From assembly GCF_023515995.1 (NCBI RefSeq), contig NZ_CP097321.1:62001-126000 (forward strand): DNA of 64,000 nt. The letters run 5' to 3'. Below are positions 53,151-61,869 of this stretch, piece after piece; positions within the stretch are counted from its first letter, which is position 1; each line of letters opens with the position of its first letter. The notes under the pieces are model-generated. The model ran no database searches. It was not told the origin of the DNA and was given only the letters and a program-made list of their open reading frames with translations. The translations under genes and the position numbers were made by a program. This DNA comes from Candidatus Mycobacterium methanotrophicum. Its GTDB lineage: Bacteria; Actinomycetota; Actinomycetes; Mycobacteriales; Mycobacteriaceae.

Positions 53151-53312
53151 ATGTCGAGCATCTATATGCAGATCGGCGTCGCGGAGGCACTAGAGACGGT
53201 CGTCGAAGGCGTTTATGACCAAGCGCTCGCCGGGCACGTACTGGCCAACTCATCACCATGGCCGCGGCAGATTGGCGTGCGGCAGTCCCGGCATGTAATC
53301 GCTGCCGGCTGA
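53151..53312 (+). pseudogene. Truncated haemoglobin (GlbN/HbN-like), N-terminal fragment
   Basis: ATG 53151 gives MSSIYMQIGVAEALETVVEG and VYDQALAGHVLANSSP, which follows the first helices of group I truncated haemoglobin (SIYDxIGGxEAIExVVxxFY, LADxxLxxFF). After about 36 residues the heme pocket (proximal His, TyrB10 region context) is lost and the frame ends at 53312. HbN detoxifies NO, fitting the nitrite context. Confidence 0.55.
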
Positions 53313-53331
53313 GCAACTAGAGGTTAAGCAC

Positions 53332-54573
53332 ATGGATTTCGGAGTGTTACCGCCGGAGATCAACTCCGGGCGCATGTATGTCGGTCCGGGGTCAGGGCCG
53401 ATGTTGGCGGCCGCGGCGGCCTGGGATGGGCTGGCCGCCGAGCTGCGGACAAACGCAGCCGCATATGGCTCCGAGGTCTCGGGTCTGACTGCGGGGTGGC
53501 AGGGTCCGTCGTCGGCGACAATGGCCGCCGCTGCTACCCCCTACACGGGGTGGATCAGCGCCACCGCTGACCAAGCTGAGCAGACGGCCGCTCAGGCTCG
53601 GGCGGCGGCGGCCGCCTATGAAAGCGCACTTGCTGCGATGGTGCCCCCGCCGGTGATCGCGGCCAACCGCAGCCTGTTGATGTCGCTGATCGCGACCAAC
53701 ATTCTGGGTCAAAACACCCCGGCGATCGCGGCGACCGAGGTCCACTACGCCGAAATGTGGGCCCAAGACGCCACCGGGATGTACGGCTACGCCGGCTCCG
53801 CGGCGGCCGCCACCCAGATGACGCCGTTCACCGCGCCGCCGCAGACCACTAACCAAAGCGGGGCGGCCGCTCAGTCAGCCGCAGTCGCCCAAGCCACCGG
53901 CACCTCGGCCGGCAGCAACGTGCAGTCGACGCTGTCACAGCTGGTCTCGGCGGTGCCGCAAGCGCTGCAAAGCCTAACATTGCCAGCCGCATCGACATCA
54001 ACGGCGTCGGGACTGCAGTCGAGCCTGTCGAGCCTGGCCACACTGGTGACGAACCTCACCGGAGGTTACTCGCCGTTTACCCCCTTTGACGTGGCCGGCG
54101 CGCCTTACCTCTTAGGCATACAGAGCGTCCTCTTACCCCAAAACGCGCAAGGTGTAGCCACGGTGCTCGGCGGTGGGGCGATGAAGTCGTTGTTACCGGC
54201 TTCGTTGTTACCGCCGGCGGCTTCGGGGACCGGACCGCTGTACCCGGCGGGCTTAGGAGGGGGAGGGGTATCGGCGGGTATCGGCCGCGCGGGCTGGGTC
54301 GGAGGGCTGTCGGTGCCCAAGAGCTGGACCGCCGCCGCCCCGGCGATCAGGTCGGTCGCCGCGGTGTTGCCCGACGCCGACCCGGCGATCGCCGCAGACG
54401 GCCGGGGAGGCCTGTTCAACAACGCGGCGTTGTCGAGTCTGGCCGGACGCGCTATCGCCGGTACTGCCACACCCTCCATCGGTAGCACCGCTACCCGTGT
54501 TATCGGGGGCGCTGCCGCCCCAGGTGCCCCCACTACGGCCACCATCATCGTGATACCGCCGATGGAGACATGA
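53332..54573 (+). CDS. PPE protein, SVP subfamily
   Basis: 413 aa, [20 protein letters not shown], the WxG turn GWQGPSS and the ESX-5-type PPE core ([40 protein letters not shown]). The C-terminal SVP motif is [10 protein letters not shown] likely ESX-5 substrate. Related to the PPE at 55083 and probably arose by duplication with it. Confidence 0.92.
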   Translation: MDFGVLPPEINSGRMYVGPGSGPMLAAAAAWDGLAAELRTNAAAYGSEVSGLTAGWQGPSSATMAAAATPYTGWISATADQAEQTAAQARAAAAAYESALAAMVPPPVIAANRSLLMSLIATNILGQNTPAIAATEVHYAEMWAQDATGMYGYAGSAAAATQMTPFTAPPQTTNQSGAAAQSAAVAQATGTSAGSNVQSTLSQLVSAVPQALQSLTLPAASTSTASGLQSSLSSLATLVTNLTGGYSPFTPFDVAGAPYLLGIQSVLLPQNAQGVATVLGGGAMKSLLPASLLPPAASGTGPLYPAGLGGGGVSAGIGRAGWVGGLSVPKSWTAAAPAIRSVAAVLPDADPAIAADGRGGLFNNAALSSLAGRAIAGTATPSIGSTATRVIGGAAAPGAPTTATIIVIPPMET

Positions 54574-54628
54574 CTGTCGATATTACTGCGCACCAGCCAC
54601 GCTTTTACCCGTTGGGAGAACATAGTCG

Positions 54629-54784
54629 ATGACGATCTACGACCAGTCAAATGCGCACGACGTGCATCGCGGCACCCTCCGGGCGCACGAGATCGTTCGC
54701 AATGTGCTTGCCGCTGAGAGCTTTTGGGACGGTGACCAAATGGGCGCGAACCCATCGGAGAAGGAGGACAGATGTCTTTCGTGA
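54629..54784 (+). pseudogene. EsxN/Mtb9.9-like WXG100 remnant
   Basis: 51-codon frame MTIYDQSNAHDVHRGTLRAH then EIVRNVLAAESFWDGDQMG. It aligns with the N-terminal half of the EsxN family (MTINYQFGDVDAHGAMIRA...HQAIISDVLTASDFWGG), with an internal loss of 7-8 residues and no C-terminal half. It lies between PPE and PE genes, the usual place for such esx genes. Confidence 0.55.
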
Positions 54785-55071
54785 CAACGCAACCGGAAAT
54801 GTTGGCGGCGGCAGCCGCCAATTTGCAAGGTATCGGCGCGACACTAAGTGCCCAGAACGCGACCGCGGCGACCCCGACGACGGGGGTGGTACCCGCGGCG
54901 GCAGATGAGGTGTCCGCGCTGACCGCGGCGCAGTTCGCCGCGCACGCCCAAATGTATCAGGCAGTCAGCGCCCAGGCCGCGGCGATTCACGAGATGTTTG
55001 TGAACACCCTGGGTACCAGCGCCGGGTCGTACGCGGCCACCGAGGCCGCCAACGCGGTGGCGACGAGTTAA
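54772..55071 (+). CDS. PE protein
   Basis: 99 aa, [20 protein letters not shown], then [20 protein letters not shown] and [13 protein letters not shown]; a complete PE domain with the YxxxE export motif (YAATE). GGAGAAGGAGG lies directly upstream. It starts within the end of the esx remnant and is 11 bases from the next PPE gene, its likely dimer partner. Confidence 0.92.
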   Translation: MSFVTTQPEMLAAAAANLQGIGATLSAQNATAATPTTGVVPAAADEVSALTAAQFAAHAQMYQAVSAQAAAIHEMFVNTLGTSAGSYAATEAANAVATS

Positions 55072-55082
55072 GAGGTATGGCA

Positions 55083-56450
55083 ATGGATTTCGGGGCGTTG
55101 CCACCGGAGATCACCTCCGGTCGAATGTATTCTGGCGCGGGATCGGGGTCGATGCTGGCCGCGGCGGTGGCCTGGGATGGGCTGGCCGCCGAGCTGCAAT
55201 CCACGGCTACCTCCTACAGCTCGGTGATCTCGAGGCTAACCAGCGGGTCGTGGACGGGTCCATCATCGGCTTCCATGGCAGTCGCAGCCGCACCATATGT
55301 GGCGTGGATGTCGGACACGGCGGCACAGGCCAAGGAGGCGGCACTCCAGGCACGGGCGGCGGCAGCCGCGTATGAGACCGCGTTTGCCGCGACGGTGCCG
55401 CCACCGATGATCGCGGCCAACCGCAGCCAGCTGGCATCGCTGGTGGCGACGAACATTTTCGGGCAAAACACCGCCGCGATCACGGCCACCGAGGCTCAGT
55501 ACGGCGAGATGTGGGCCCAAGACGCCGCCGCGATGTACGGCTACGCCGGCTCGTCGGCGGCCGCCACCCAGGTAACGCCGTTCACCGAGCCGCCGCAGAC
55601 CACCAACGCGGCCGGGCTAGCCGCCCAAGGCGCGGCGGTCGCCCAGGCTGCCGGCAGCTCCACGGGCACCGGTGCGCAGTCGATACTGTCCGGGATCCCC
55701 CAATTGCTGCAAGAACTCGCATCGGCCAGCACGTCGTGGAACACAACGATCGGCGGACTCCTCAACAGCCTCACCGGGTCATCATCGGCGGCATCGGTCT
55801 ATCAGTCCCTGTTCGCGATCGGCTCTGGGGCGAAGGCCGTCCTGCCGATTAATGACGCCATGATCTCCACCATCTTGGGCATGGTGGAGTTCCAGACGTT
55901 CTTCTACCCGCTCGGGTTGGGCGGGGCGCTGGGTGATTTGTTGCCGAAGCTGGGCGCCGGGATGGGTGAGGCCGGCGCGCTCGGCGCAGCGCGCCTGGGC
56001 GTGGCCGCATCGGCGAGTGTGGGCCGCGCGGGCTTGGTCGGCATGTTGTCGGTACCGCCCAGCTGGGCCGCGGCCACCCCCGCGATCAGAATGCTGGCCG
56101 GGGCCCTGGCGGACACCAATCTGACCGCCCCCCCGATGGTACTGGAAGCTGACCCGGGAGGGCTGTTTAGTCAGATAGGCCTGGCGAGCTTGGCCGGATG
56201 CGCGCTTGGCAGTAGCGCCTCCCGGGTGGCCGCGACCTCGTTCAAGGGAAGCGCCAAACCGGCGCGGCTTGAGCGCGTAGTCGCGGAGTTGGCGAAACAA
56301 CCCGACAATCCGGCAGTGCAGCACTGGCATACCGACTCGGCCGGACTCGAGAGTCTGGTCGCCGAACTGTCGCAGAAACCGGGCATCCATGCGGTGCACC
56401 TGTCCTCGGGCACCCAGACCAGGCCCACGCCCAAGCCACAATTGTTTTAG
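55083..56450 (+). CDS. PPE protein, SVP subfamily
   Basis: 455 aa from ATG 55083 (55077 possible). [26 protein letters not shown], then [20 protein letters not shown] and [20 protein letters not shown]. The SVP motif is [10 protein letters not shown]. The C-terminal extension after SVP contains two copies of a short repeat: [20 protein letters not shown] and [22 protein letters not shown] partner directly upstream. Confidence 0.92.
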   Translation: MDFGALPPEITSGRMYSGAGSGSMLAAAVAWDGLAAELQSTATSYSSVISRLTSGSWTGPSSASMAVAAAPYVAWMSDTAAQAKEAALQARAAAAAYETAFAATVPPPMIAANRSQLASLVATNIFGQNTAAITATEAQYGEMWAQDAAAMYGYAGSSAAATQVTPFTEPPQTTNAAGLAAQGAAVAQAAGSSTGTGAQSILSGIPQLLQELASASTSWNTTIGGLLNSLTGSSSAASVYQSLFAIGSGAKAVLPINDAMISTILGMVEFQTFFYPLGLGGALGDLLPKLGAGMGEAGALGAARLGVAASASVGRAGLVGMLSVPPSWAAATPAIRMLAGALADTNLTAPPMVLEADPGGLFSQIGLASLAGCALGSSASRVAATSFKGSAKPARLERVVAELAKQPDNPAVQHWHTDSAGLESLVAELSQKPGIHAVHLSSGTQTRPTPKPQLF

Positions 56451-57152
56451 CCACAATCCAATTCACGCTCCGAGCCCAGCCAGTTGAGGACTGGTAGCAG
56501 AGGACGCTGTCAGCTGTTGCCTGTCGGTCCGTCCCGTACTGCTGGGATCACTGCGGCGGCCGCGGGGATCGCCGCGCCGCAATCCGATGTTCGTCATGGG
56601 CCGACAGCCATCCCTCCAGACGTGATCGCGCTCATTCAAACCACCCAGTTCTGCTCATCGAGCGGATTCGCGCGCGTTGAAACGCTATTGGCGCGACCGG
56701 TTGATCACGATGCACTCGGTGGTCGCACTCGGGCGACGGCACACCAACCAACCTGGTGAGCGAGTCGACTGCGTATGCGATATGTGTGACCTGGATGCGT
56801 TACGGCACAGGGCCGCTGCGGTCGAAGCGCTCATGTGTCGCCTCGAGCGCGTGCGGTTGCCCGACCGGCCGCCGGAACGACTCGGGGGTTGGCGCGACCA
56901 CAATCCCCTGCGGCACAAAATACGCCATGCATTATTAACACAATTAAGAGCATGTAAATACGTCCGCGAAAGGGTTTTCGTTGAAATCATCGCATAGTAG
57001 CGTCGGTATATAGGTGTCGGCGAAGGGAAACATCCCGAATGACAAGGCGTATGACTGACAAAGCATATGACAGTCGCATGGATCACATGCCGACTGGACG
57101 GGATCGGCACGTAAATGGTCAGCGGGGAAGACACAAGCGGAGGGAAGGAACC
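56451..57152. other. About 700 bases with no supported gene
   Basis: A plus-strand frame from 56677 to 56997 contains CVCDMCDLDALRHRAAAVEA but has no recognised family, and the opposite strand is open too. The stretch from 56930 to 57010 is AT-rich and probably holds the promoter of the secreted protein that follows. Confidence 0.4.
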
Positions 57153-57503
57153 TTGAAAATCACGGCCCTAGCCTCGACGATAGTTGCGGGAGTCGCGCTA
57201 GTGGCCGGGACGGCAGCCGCTGCGTCAGCGCATGCCGACCCCGGTCCCGATATCGACGAAACAGGTTTCAACGAAGCAGGTTTCCTTGCCGCACTCAACA
57301 ACGCTGGCATCATCTACCACAGCCCATCCCATGCCGTCGCAGCTGGCCAAGCGGTGTGCGGGCTGATGGACAATGGCTTGTCGGGCATCGAAGTCATCGA
57401 CCACGTGAAGAAGGCCAATCCGGCATTCACGCTAGACGGCGCCGCCAAGTTCGCTGCGGTTGCAGCGAACGAGTTCTGCCCCCAGCGTATGCAACATGGG
57501 TAA
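57153..57503 (+). CDS. Secreted DUF732-family protein
   Basis: 116 aa from TTG 57153, with GGGAAGGA 4-12 bases upstream; the open frame extends back to 57039 but that part is Arg-rich. The signal peptide is LKITALASTIVAGVALVAGT...SAHA. The mature part is a typical DUF732 domain: FLAALNNAGIIYHSPSHAVA, GQAVCGLMDNGLSGIEVIDH and FAAVAANEFCPQ with the two conserved cysteines. Function unknown. Confidence 0.85.
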   Translation: MKITALASTIVAGVALVAGTAAAASAHADPGPDIDETGFNEAGFLAALNNAGIIYHSPSHAVAAGQAVCGLMDNGLSGIEVIDHVKKANPAFTLDGAAKFAAVAANEFCPQRMQHG

Positions 57504-57627
57504 AGGGGAGCAGGGGCTAAACGCGTCCAGCCATCTAGGCTCTTCAATTTTAAACGGGCGGTTGTGATTTCGCTCACATAGGGCGTGTCGCTGCATAAGG
57601 AGGCCCTTGGCCTTCCGAAGTCTGAAG

Positions 57628-59513
57628 GTAAACATTCAGCCCCGACGTTGACCTGTGGTTCGACTTGTGTGATTGCGCCCCGCGGCGCCCCCGCCGGAAT
57701 GGTTGGATTCGGTGGTGGCGGTCGGGCCGCTGTCGCGCCGCGGTCAGGCCGGGGCTGGGTCGGGTGGCATCCAGGGTTGGCCGATGATGGCCTCGCGCAA
57801 CGTGCCGAAAGTGTTGCGGCCGTGCTTGGCCGCGGTGGACAGGTAGCCGCGGATGCGGTAGCGGTCTTCGGTGCGTTTCTCGCTGGTGAGCCGCCCGGAG
57901 ATGTTCTGCTGGATCTTGGCCGGCCGCAGGTCGCGTTCGGCCTGGTTGGAGGTGGGCGGCACACGCAGGTCGAAGGCGAAGCGCAGCGTGTCGGCCTCGC
58001 GGTCGCGCAGGGTTTCCAGCAGCAGCCGAGCCTTGCGTTCGCCCGGACGGTCGCCGCCGCTGGTTGTCTCCGAAAGCCCTACCAGCACTCCGTGTTTGAA
58101 CTCGCCGACAAGGTTGTCACGCACGGCGGGGTCGATGCCGTCGGCACCGGCGGCGCGGGCGAGGTTGGCCTGGTGGATCAGCGAGCGCAGCGCCCGAGCG
58201 ACCTGGGGCGGCCATTCCGCGTCGGGGTAGACCTCGCCGGCATCGCCCAGATCCCGCCCGAGGTGCTGACAGCACAGCTGATGGGTGTGATCGCCGAGCG
58301 CGGCAGAGTCGTAGTTCTGGTAGCGGTCGTGCACGAGCACCGCGCCGTCCAGCTCGGTGATCACGGACCTCTTGAACGTGTCCAGATCCCGGTCGCCGAC
58401 CAGATAACTGGTGCACCACTCGGTGCAGGCGACCAGCAGATACTTCTCGGCCTTCTTCCGGCCGAGCTTGGGGGTCCTGGGTCCGACCCGCAGCGGGGTC
58501 TCGTCGCAGCACACCGCGTACGCCAGGGTGATCAGGGCGCGGATCCGTTTGTCCACCTCGGCCAGCAACGCGGAGGCGCGCGCGAGCATGCCGTGCACGA
58601 ACCCCACCGAGGGGGCGGCGCCGGTCAGCGAGTCCAGCAGCTCCACCACCCGGTGCGCGGGGATGAACTGCACCACCATCAGATACACCGCGAGAGCCTG
58701 CAGGTTCGGCCCGTACCCGACCGGCCCGGACCGGGCACCGTCGGGGCGGGTCGCGGTGTGCACCCGGCCGCAGCCGCACATCACCCGATGCTGGTCGTAC
58801 TGGGTGATCCGCACTTCGATCGCGGGGATCTCGTGCTGCTGGTAGCGGTCCACGATCCCCAGATCCGCCGCCCCGGCCAGCTCCGCGCCGCACCCGCACC
58901 GCCCCTGCGGGAACCGGTCCACTCGCTCAGCCGGGCCGTCGGTCCAGGCCAGATGCGTCCCCGGGGCTCCGGGCTGCTTGCCCCTCTTCCGCCCCGACCC
59001 GCTCCGACGCTTCGGCTTCACCGGCGCCACGCGGCCTGGGGCATCGTCCTGCGACGGCGGCATCGACGAGTTGCCGCTGTTGCGCGAGAGCAGATGCTCC
59101 AGTCTGGCCAGCCTCGCCGCGGATTCCTCGTTGGCCGCGGCCAGTTCGGCGATCCGCGCGTCCTGTTCGGCGATCCGCGCCGCCTGGCCAGCGACGAGCG
59201 CGATCAGCTCCTCACGCGACATCTCCTCGGGCGCGGCCACTCCGAGATCACACCAGCCCCACCACCAACATCACCGGCGACACGCCGAGACCACACCAGC
59301 CACACCAGCACCGACAGTCACCACTGTCGCAGCGGCGCGTTCACACCCCTGACGTCGACGCGGCTGCCAATCAGCCAGCGCATCGACCACTGCACGAGCT
59401 TCCCTGATAGCCACAAACACCGACCATAGCTACGACCCGTAACGGCCTCGGCGCCACCACCCAGGCGCAGATGCCGCGACCTCACCGCCTCCGCGAAACG
59501 GCTGAATGTTTAC
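57628..59513 (-). mobile_element. IS66-family insertion sequence, copy 2 (nested in ISL3)
   Basis: 1886 bp with the same 14-base ends as copy 1 and its own perfect 8-bp target duplication GTCTGAAG (57620-57627; 59514-59521). It differs from copy 1 by an 11-bp insertion (TGTCGCGCCGC) near the left end. It inserted between the ISL3 left end and the ISL3 transposase start. Confidence 0.95.
57744..59240 (-). CDS. IS66-family transposase (identical to copy 1)
   Basis: 498 aa, the same protein as that encoded at 16367-17863, including the DDE residues (DETPLRVG; LVHDRYQNYD; SNQAERDLRPAKIQQ). Intact. Confidence 0.95.
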   Translation of the reverse strand: MAAPEEMSREELIALVAGQAARIAEQDARIAELAAANEESAARLARLEHLLSRNSGNSSMPPSQDDAPGRVAPVKPKRRSGSGRKRGKQPGAPGTHLAWTDGPAERVDRFPQGRCGCGAELAGAADLGIVDRYQQHEIPAIEVRITQYDQHRVMCGCGRVHTATRPDGARSGPVGYGPNLQALAVYLMVVQFIPAHRVVELLDSLTGAAPSVGFVHGMLARASALLAEVDKRIRALITLAYAVCCDETPLRVGPRTPKLGRKKAEKYLLVACTEWCTSYLVGDRDLDTFKRSVITELDGAVLVHDRYQNYDSAALGDHTHQLCCQHLGRDLGDAGEVYPDAEWPPQVARALRSLIHQANLARAAGADGIDPAVRDNLVGEFKHGVLVGLSETTSGGDRPGERKARLLLETLRDREADTLRFAFDLRVPPTSNQAERDLRPAKIQQNISGRLTSEKRTEDRYRIRGYLSTAAKHGRNTFGTLREAIIGQPWMPPDPAPA

Positions 59514-59559
59514 GTCTGAAGTTGCGAATTACTCAGGCGAAGGAAGGAAGCCAAGGGCC

Positions 59560-60873
59560 GTGATCGACGGTACGACATTGTTGTTTGGGCTGCCAGGTGT
59601 ACAGGTTGAGCGTGTCGAGCGCTGGGCAGATGGGACGCGGGTGGTGCACGTGGTGACCGCGAGCGAGACCGCGGCGGCGTGCCCGTCGTGCGGGGTGGTG
59701 TCCACCTCGGTGAAGGAGCGGGTGAGCGCCTCGCCGCGTGACATCCCCTACGGCGAAGACCGAATCATGCTGCGCTGGAACAAGACCCGGTGGCGCTGCC
59801 GGGAAGACTATTGCGAGAAGTCCTCGTTCACCGAGGCCATCGCGCAGGTGCCGCCGCGGGCGCGCACCACCGGGCGGTTGCGCGCCGCGATCGGTAAGGC
59901 GATCGGGGATGCGGCCCGCTCGGTGGCCGAGGTCGCTTCCGCCCATCAGGTGTCGTGGCCGACCGCCCACCGCGCCTTCGTCGCCCACGCCGAGGCGCTG
60001 CTGGCCGAGCCCGAGCCGGTCCGGGTGCTCGGCATCGACGAAACACGGCGCGGAAAGCCCCGCTGGCAGCGGTGCGCCACCACGGGCCGCTGGGTGCGGG
60101 TCGACCCGTGGGACACCGGGTTCGTCGATGTGGCCGGCGATCAGGGCCTGCTGGGGCAGCGCGAGGGCCGCACCGGCGCCGCGGTGATCGACTGGCTGCG
60201 CGAACGCAGCGAGGAGTTCCGCGCCGGGATCGAGTTCGTGGCGATCGACCCGGCGGCGGTCTACGCGGCGGCGATCCGCACGCCGGGGTTGTTGCCCAAT
60301 GCGACGCTGGTGGTCGACCATTTCCATTTGGTCAAGCTCGGCAACGACGCGCTGACCAAGGTGCGCCGCCGCGTCACCTGGGACCTACGCGATCGTCGCG
60401 GCCGCACACTCGACCCCGAATGGGCCAACCGGCGCCGCCTGCTGCGTGCCCGGGAACGCCTGTCGGACAAGAGCTTCGCCAAAATGTGGAACGCGATCCT
60501 CGCCGAGGACAACACCGGCCAGATCCTCTCAGCGTGGATCGCCAAAGAAGAACTACGCACCCTGCTATCGACCGTGCGCGTCGGCGGCGATCCGCACCTG
60601 ACCCGGCACCGGCTGCACCGCTTCCTGTGTTGGTGCATCGACTCCCAAATCCCCGAACTGCTCACCCTGGCCACCACCGTCGACACCTGGTGGTCCGAAA
60701 TCAACGCCTTCATCACCACCGGCATCACCAACGCGGCCACCGAGGGCTACAACCGGCTGGTCAAACAGGTCAAACGGGCCGCCTGCGGATTCCGCAACAC
60801 AGAAAACTCGGCCCGCCGGATACGCTTCCACTGCACCCGCAGACAGCGGGCCGCAACCCAGACTTCATGCTGA
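59560..60873 (+). CDS. ISL3-family transposase
   Basis: 437 aa from GTG 59560, preceded by AGGAAGGAAG. An upstream ATG at 59506 lies inside the IS66 end and is not native. N-terminal zinc-ribbon (CPSCGVVS; WRCREDYCEKSSFTE), an HTH-like region (VAEVASAHQVSWPTAHRAFV) and the ISL3 DDE domain (VLGIDETRRG; VAIDPAAVYAAAIR; LVVDHFHLVKLGNDAL; TEGYNRLVKQVKRAACGFRN). Intact despite the nested IS66, but its promoter is now separated from it. Confidence 0.92.
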   Translation: MIDGTTLLFGLPGVQVERVERWADGTRVVHVVTASETAAACPSCGVVSTSVKERVSASPRDIPYGEDRIMLRWNKTRWRCREDYCEKSSFTEAIAQVPPRARTTGRLRAAIGKAIGDAARSVAEVASAHQVSWPTAHRAFVAHAEALLAEPEPVRVLGIDETRRGKPRWQRCATTGRWVRVDPWDTGFVDVAGDQGLLGQREGRTGAAVIDWLRERSEEFRAGIEFVAIDPAAVYAAAIRTPGLLPNATLVVDHFHLVKLGNDALTKVRRRVTWDLRDRRGRTLDPEWANRRRLLRARERLSDKSFAKMWNAILAEDNTGQILSAWIAKEELRTLLSTVRVGGDPHLTRHRLHRFLCWCIDSQIPELLTLATTVDTWWSEINAFITTGITNAATEGYNRLVKQVKRAACGFRNTENSARRIRFHCTRRQRAATQTSC

Positions 60874-61163
60874 TTGCCCGGTCAAAATCGAAGAGCCGCC
60901 ATCTATGCGCTTGTGCCCGATTGAGCCAGTGCCACGCTTCATTCTGCTCTTCGCTTAGTCGCTCTCGGCGGAGTTTCTAAACAGTTACGCGCTCACCTGT
61001 AAACGGTCTCGCACGATCTCATCCAATAGCGAGCGATCCGCATCCACGCCGTGCACTTGTCCACCAAAGGGCAAACCCGTGAAACGCACGTCCCAGTCGG
61101 GTCAGACAGCCGCCTGAGTCAGCGGTTGCGCATTGCGGCAAGCGCACACCATGGGTGCCGATC

Positions 61164-61868
61164 TCAGGCGTGGGCTGGGACGGGCAGCCCAGCGTGCCGG
61201 CGTCGCCGGCAGGCGAGCCGAAGCACCGCGGGATGCAGGCCGAGCGGCGCCCCCACCGCGTCGGCATCGGCGTCGTGCAGTTGTCCCTGAAACACGCCGT
61301 CGGCCAAAAGATATGACGCCACCGCCACCCGGCGGGCGCCCAAGCGGCGGGCCCGCGCCACGGCGTCGGGCACCGACGGGTACCCGGAGCCGTCGCGGCA
61401 CGGCGCGGCGAAGGCGATCGAAACCCGCTCGCCGACCAGCGCAGACAGCATCGCGGCCGCGGCCCGCACCTCGCCTTGCGCGTGGGGGTCGCTGGTGCCG
61501 GCGGCGGCCAGGACCACGTGATCGTCGCGACGCCAGCCCGCCTCGAGCAGCCGGTCGAGCATCGCGCGGGCCAGCTCCGACGAAGGACCGAGCGCAGGCG
61601 TCACCGTGACTGCCGGATGCCCGGACGCCGCGACGTGCCGCGGCAAATCGCAGCGGACGTGGTAGCCGCTGGACAACAAGGCGGGCACGAGCACGATCGG
61701 CTCGTCGTGAAGGGTCCCGAGCAGGTCGGCGGGGGCAGGGTCGAGGACGTCGACGAACGCGACCCGCACCGTCTCGTTCAGGACGCCTGCCATGGCCGCC
61801 GCGAGGTCGCCGATCATCCTGACGCCCCGGGGGTTCCGCGTTCCGTGGGCCACGAGCAGCGTGGTCAT
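61164..61868 (-). CDS. Sirohydrochlorin chelatase/CbiX-like (SirB)
   Basis: 234 aa, MTTLLVAHGTRNPRGVRMIG with the metal-binding His8, VLVPALLSSGYHVRCDLPRH with the second His, and a duplicated second half (VVLAAAGTSDPHAQGEVRAA; VAVASYLLADGVFQGQLHDA). It inserts ferrous iron into sirohydrochlorin to make siroheme for NirB. One base downstream of the HemD-type gene. Equivalent position to Rv0259c in M. tuberculosis (from memory). Confidence 0.88.
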   Translation of the reverse strand: MTTLLVAHGTRNPRGVRMIGDLAAAMAGVLNETVRVAFVDVLDPAPADLLGTLHDEPIVLVPALLSSGYHVRCDLPRHVAASGHPAVTVTPALGPSSELARAMLDRLLEAGWRRDDHVVLAAAGTSDPHAQGEVRAAAAMLSALVGERVSIAFAAPCRDGSGYPSVPDAVARARRLGARRVAVASYLLADGVFQGQLHDADADAVGAPLGLHPAVLRLACRRRRHAGLPVPAHA

Positions 61869-61869
61869 C

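Larger units (their letters stand above)
57538..60897 (+). mobile_element. ISL3-family element containing a nested IS66 copy
   Basis: Ends are GGCTCTTCAATTTTAAACGG (57538) and, at 60897, the complement of GGCTCTTCGATTTTGACCGG. A perfect 8-bp target duplication GCCATCTA flanks it (57530-57537; 60898-60905). Without the nested IS66 and its 8-bp duplication the element is 1466 bp, normal for ISL3. Confidence 0.92.
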
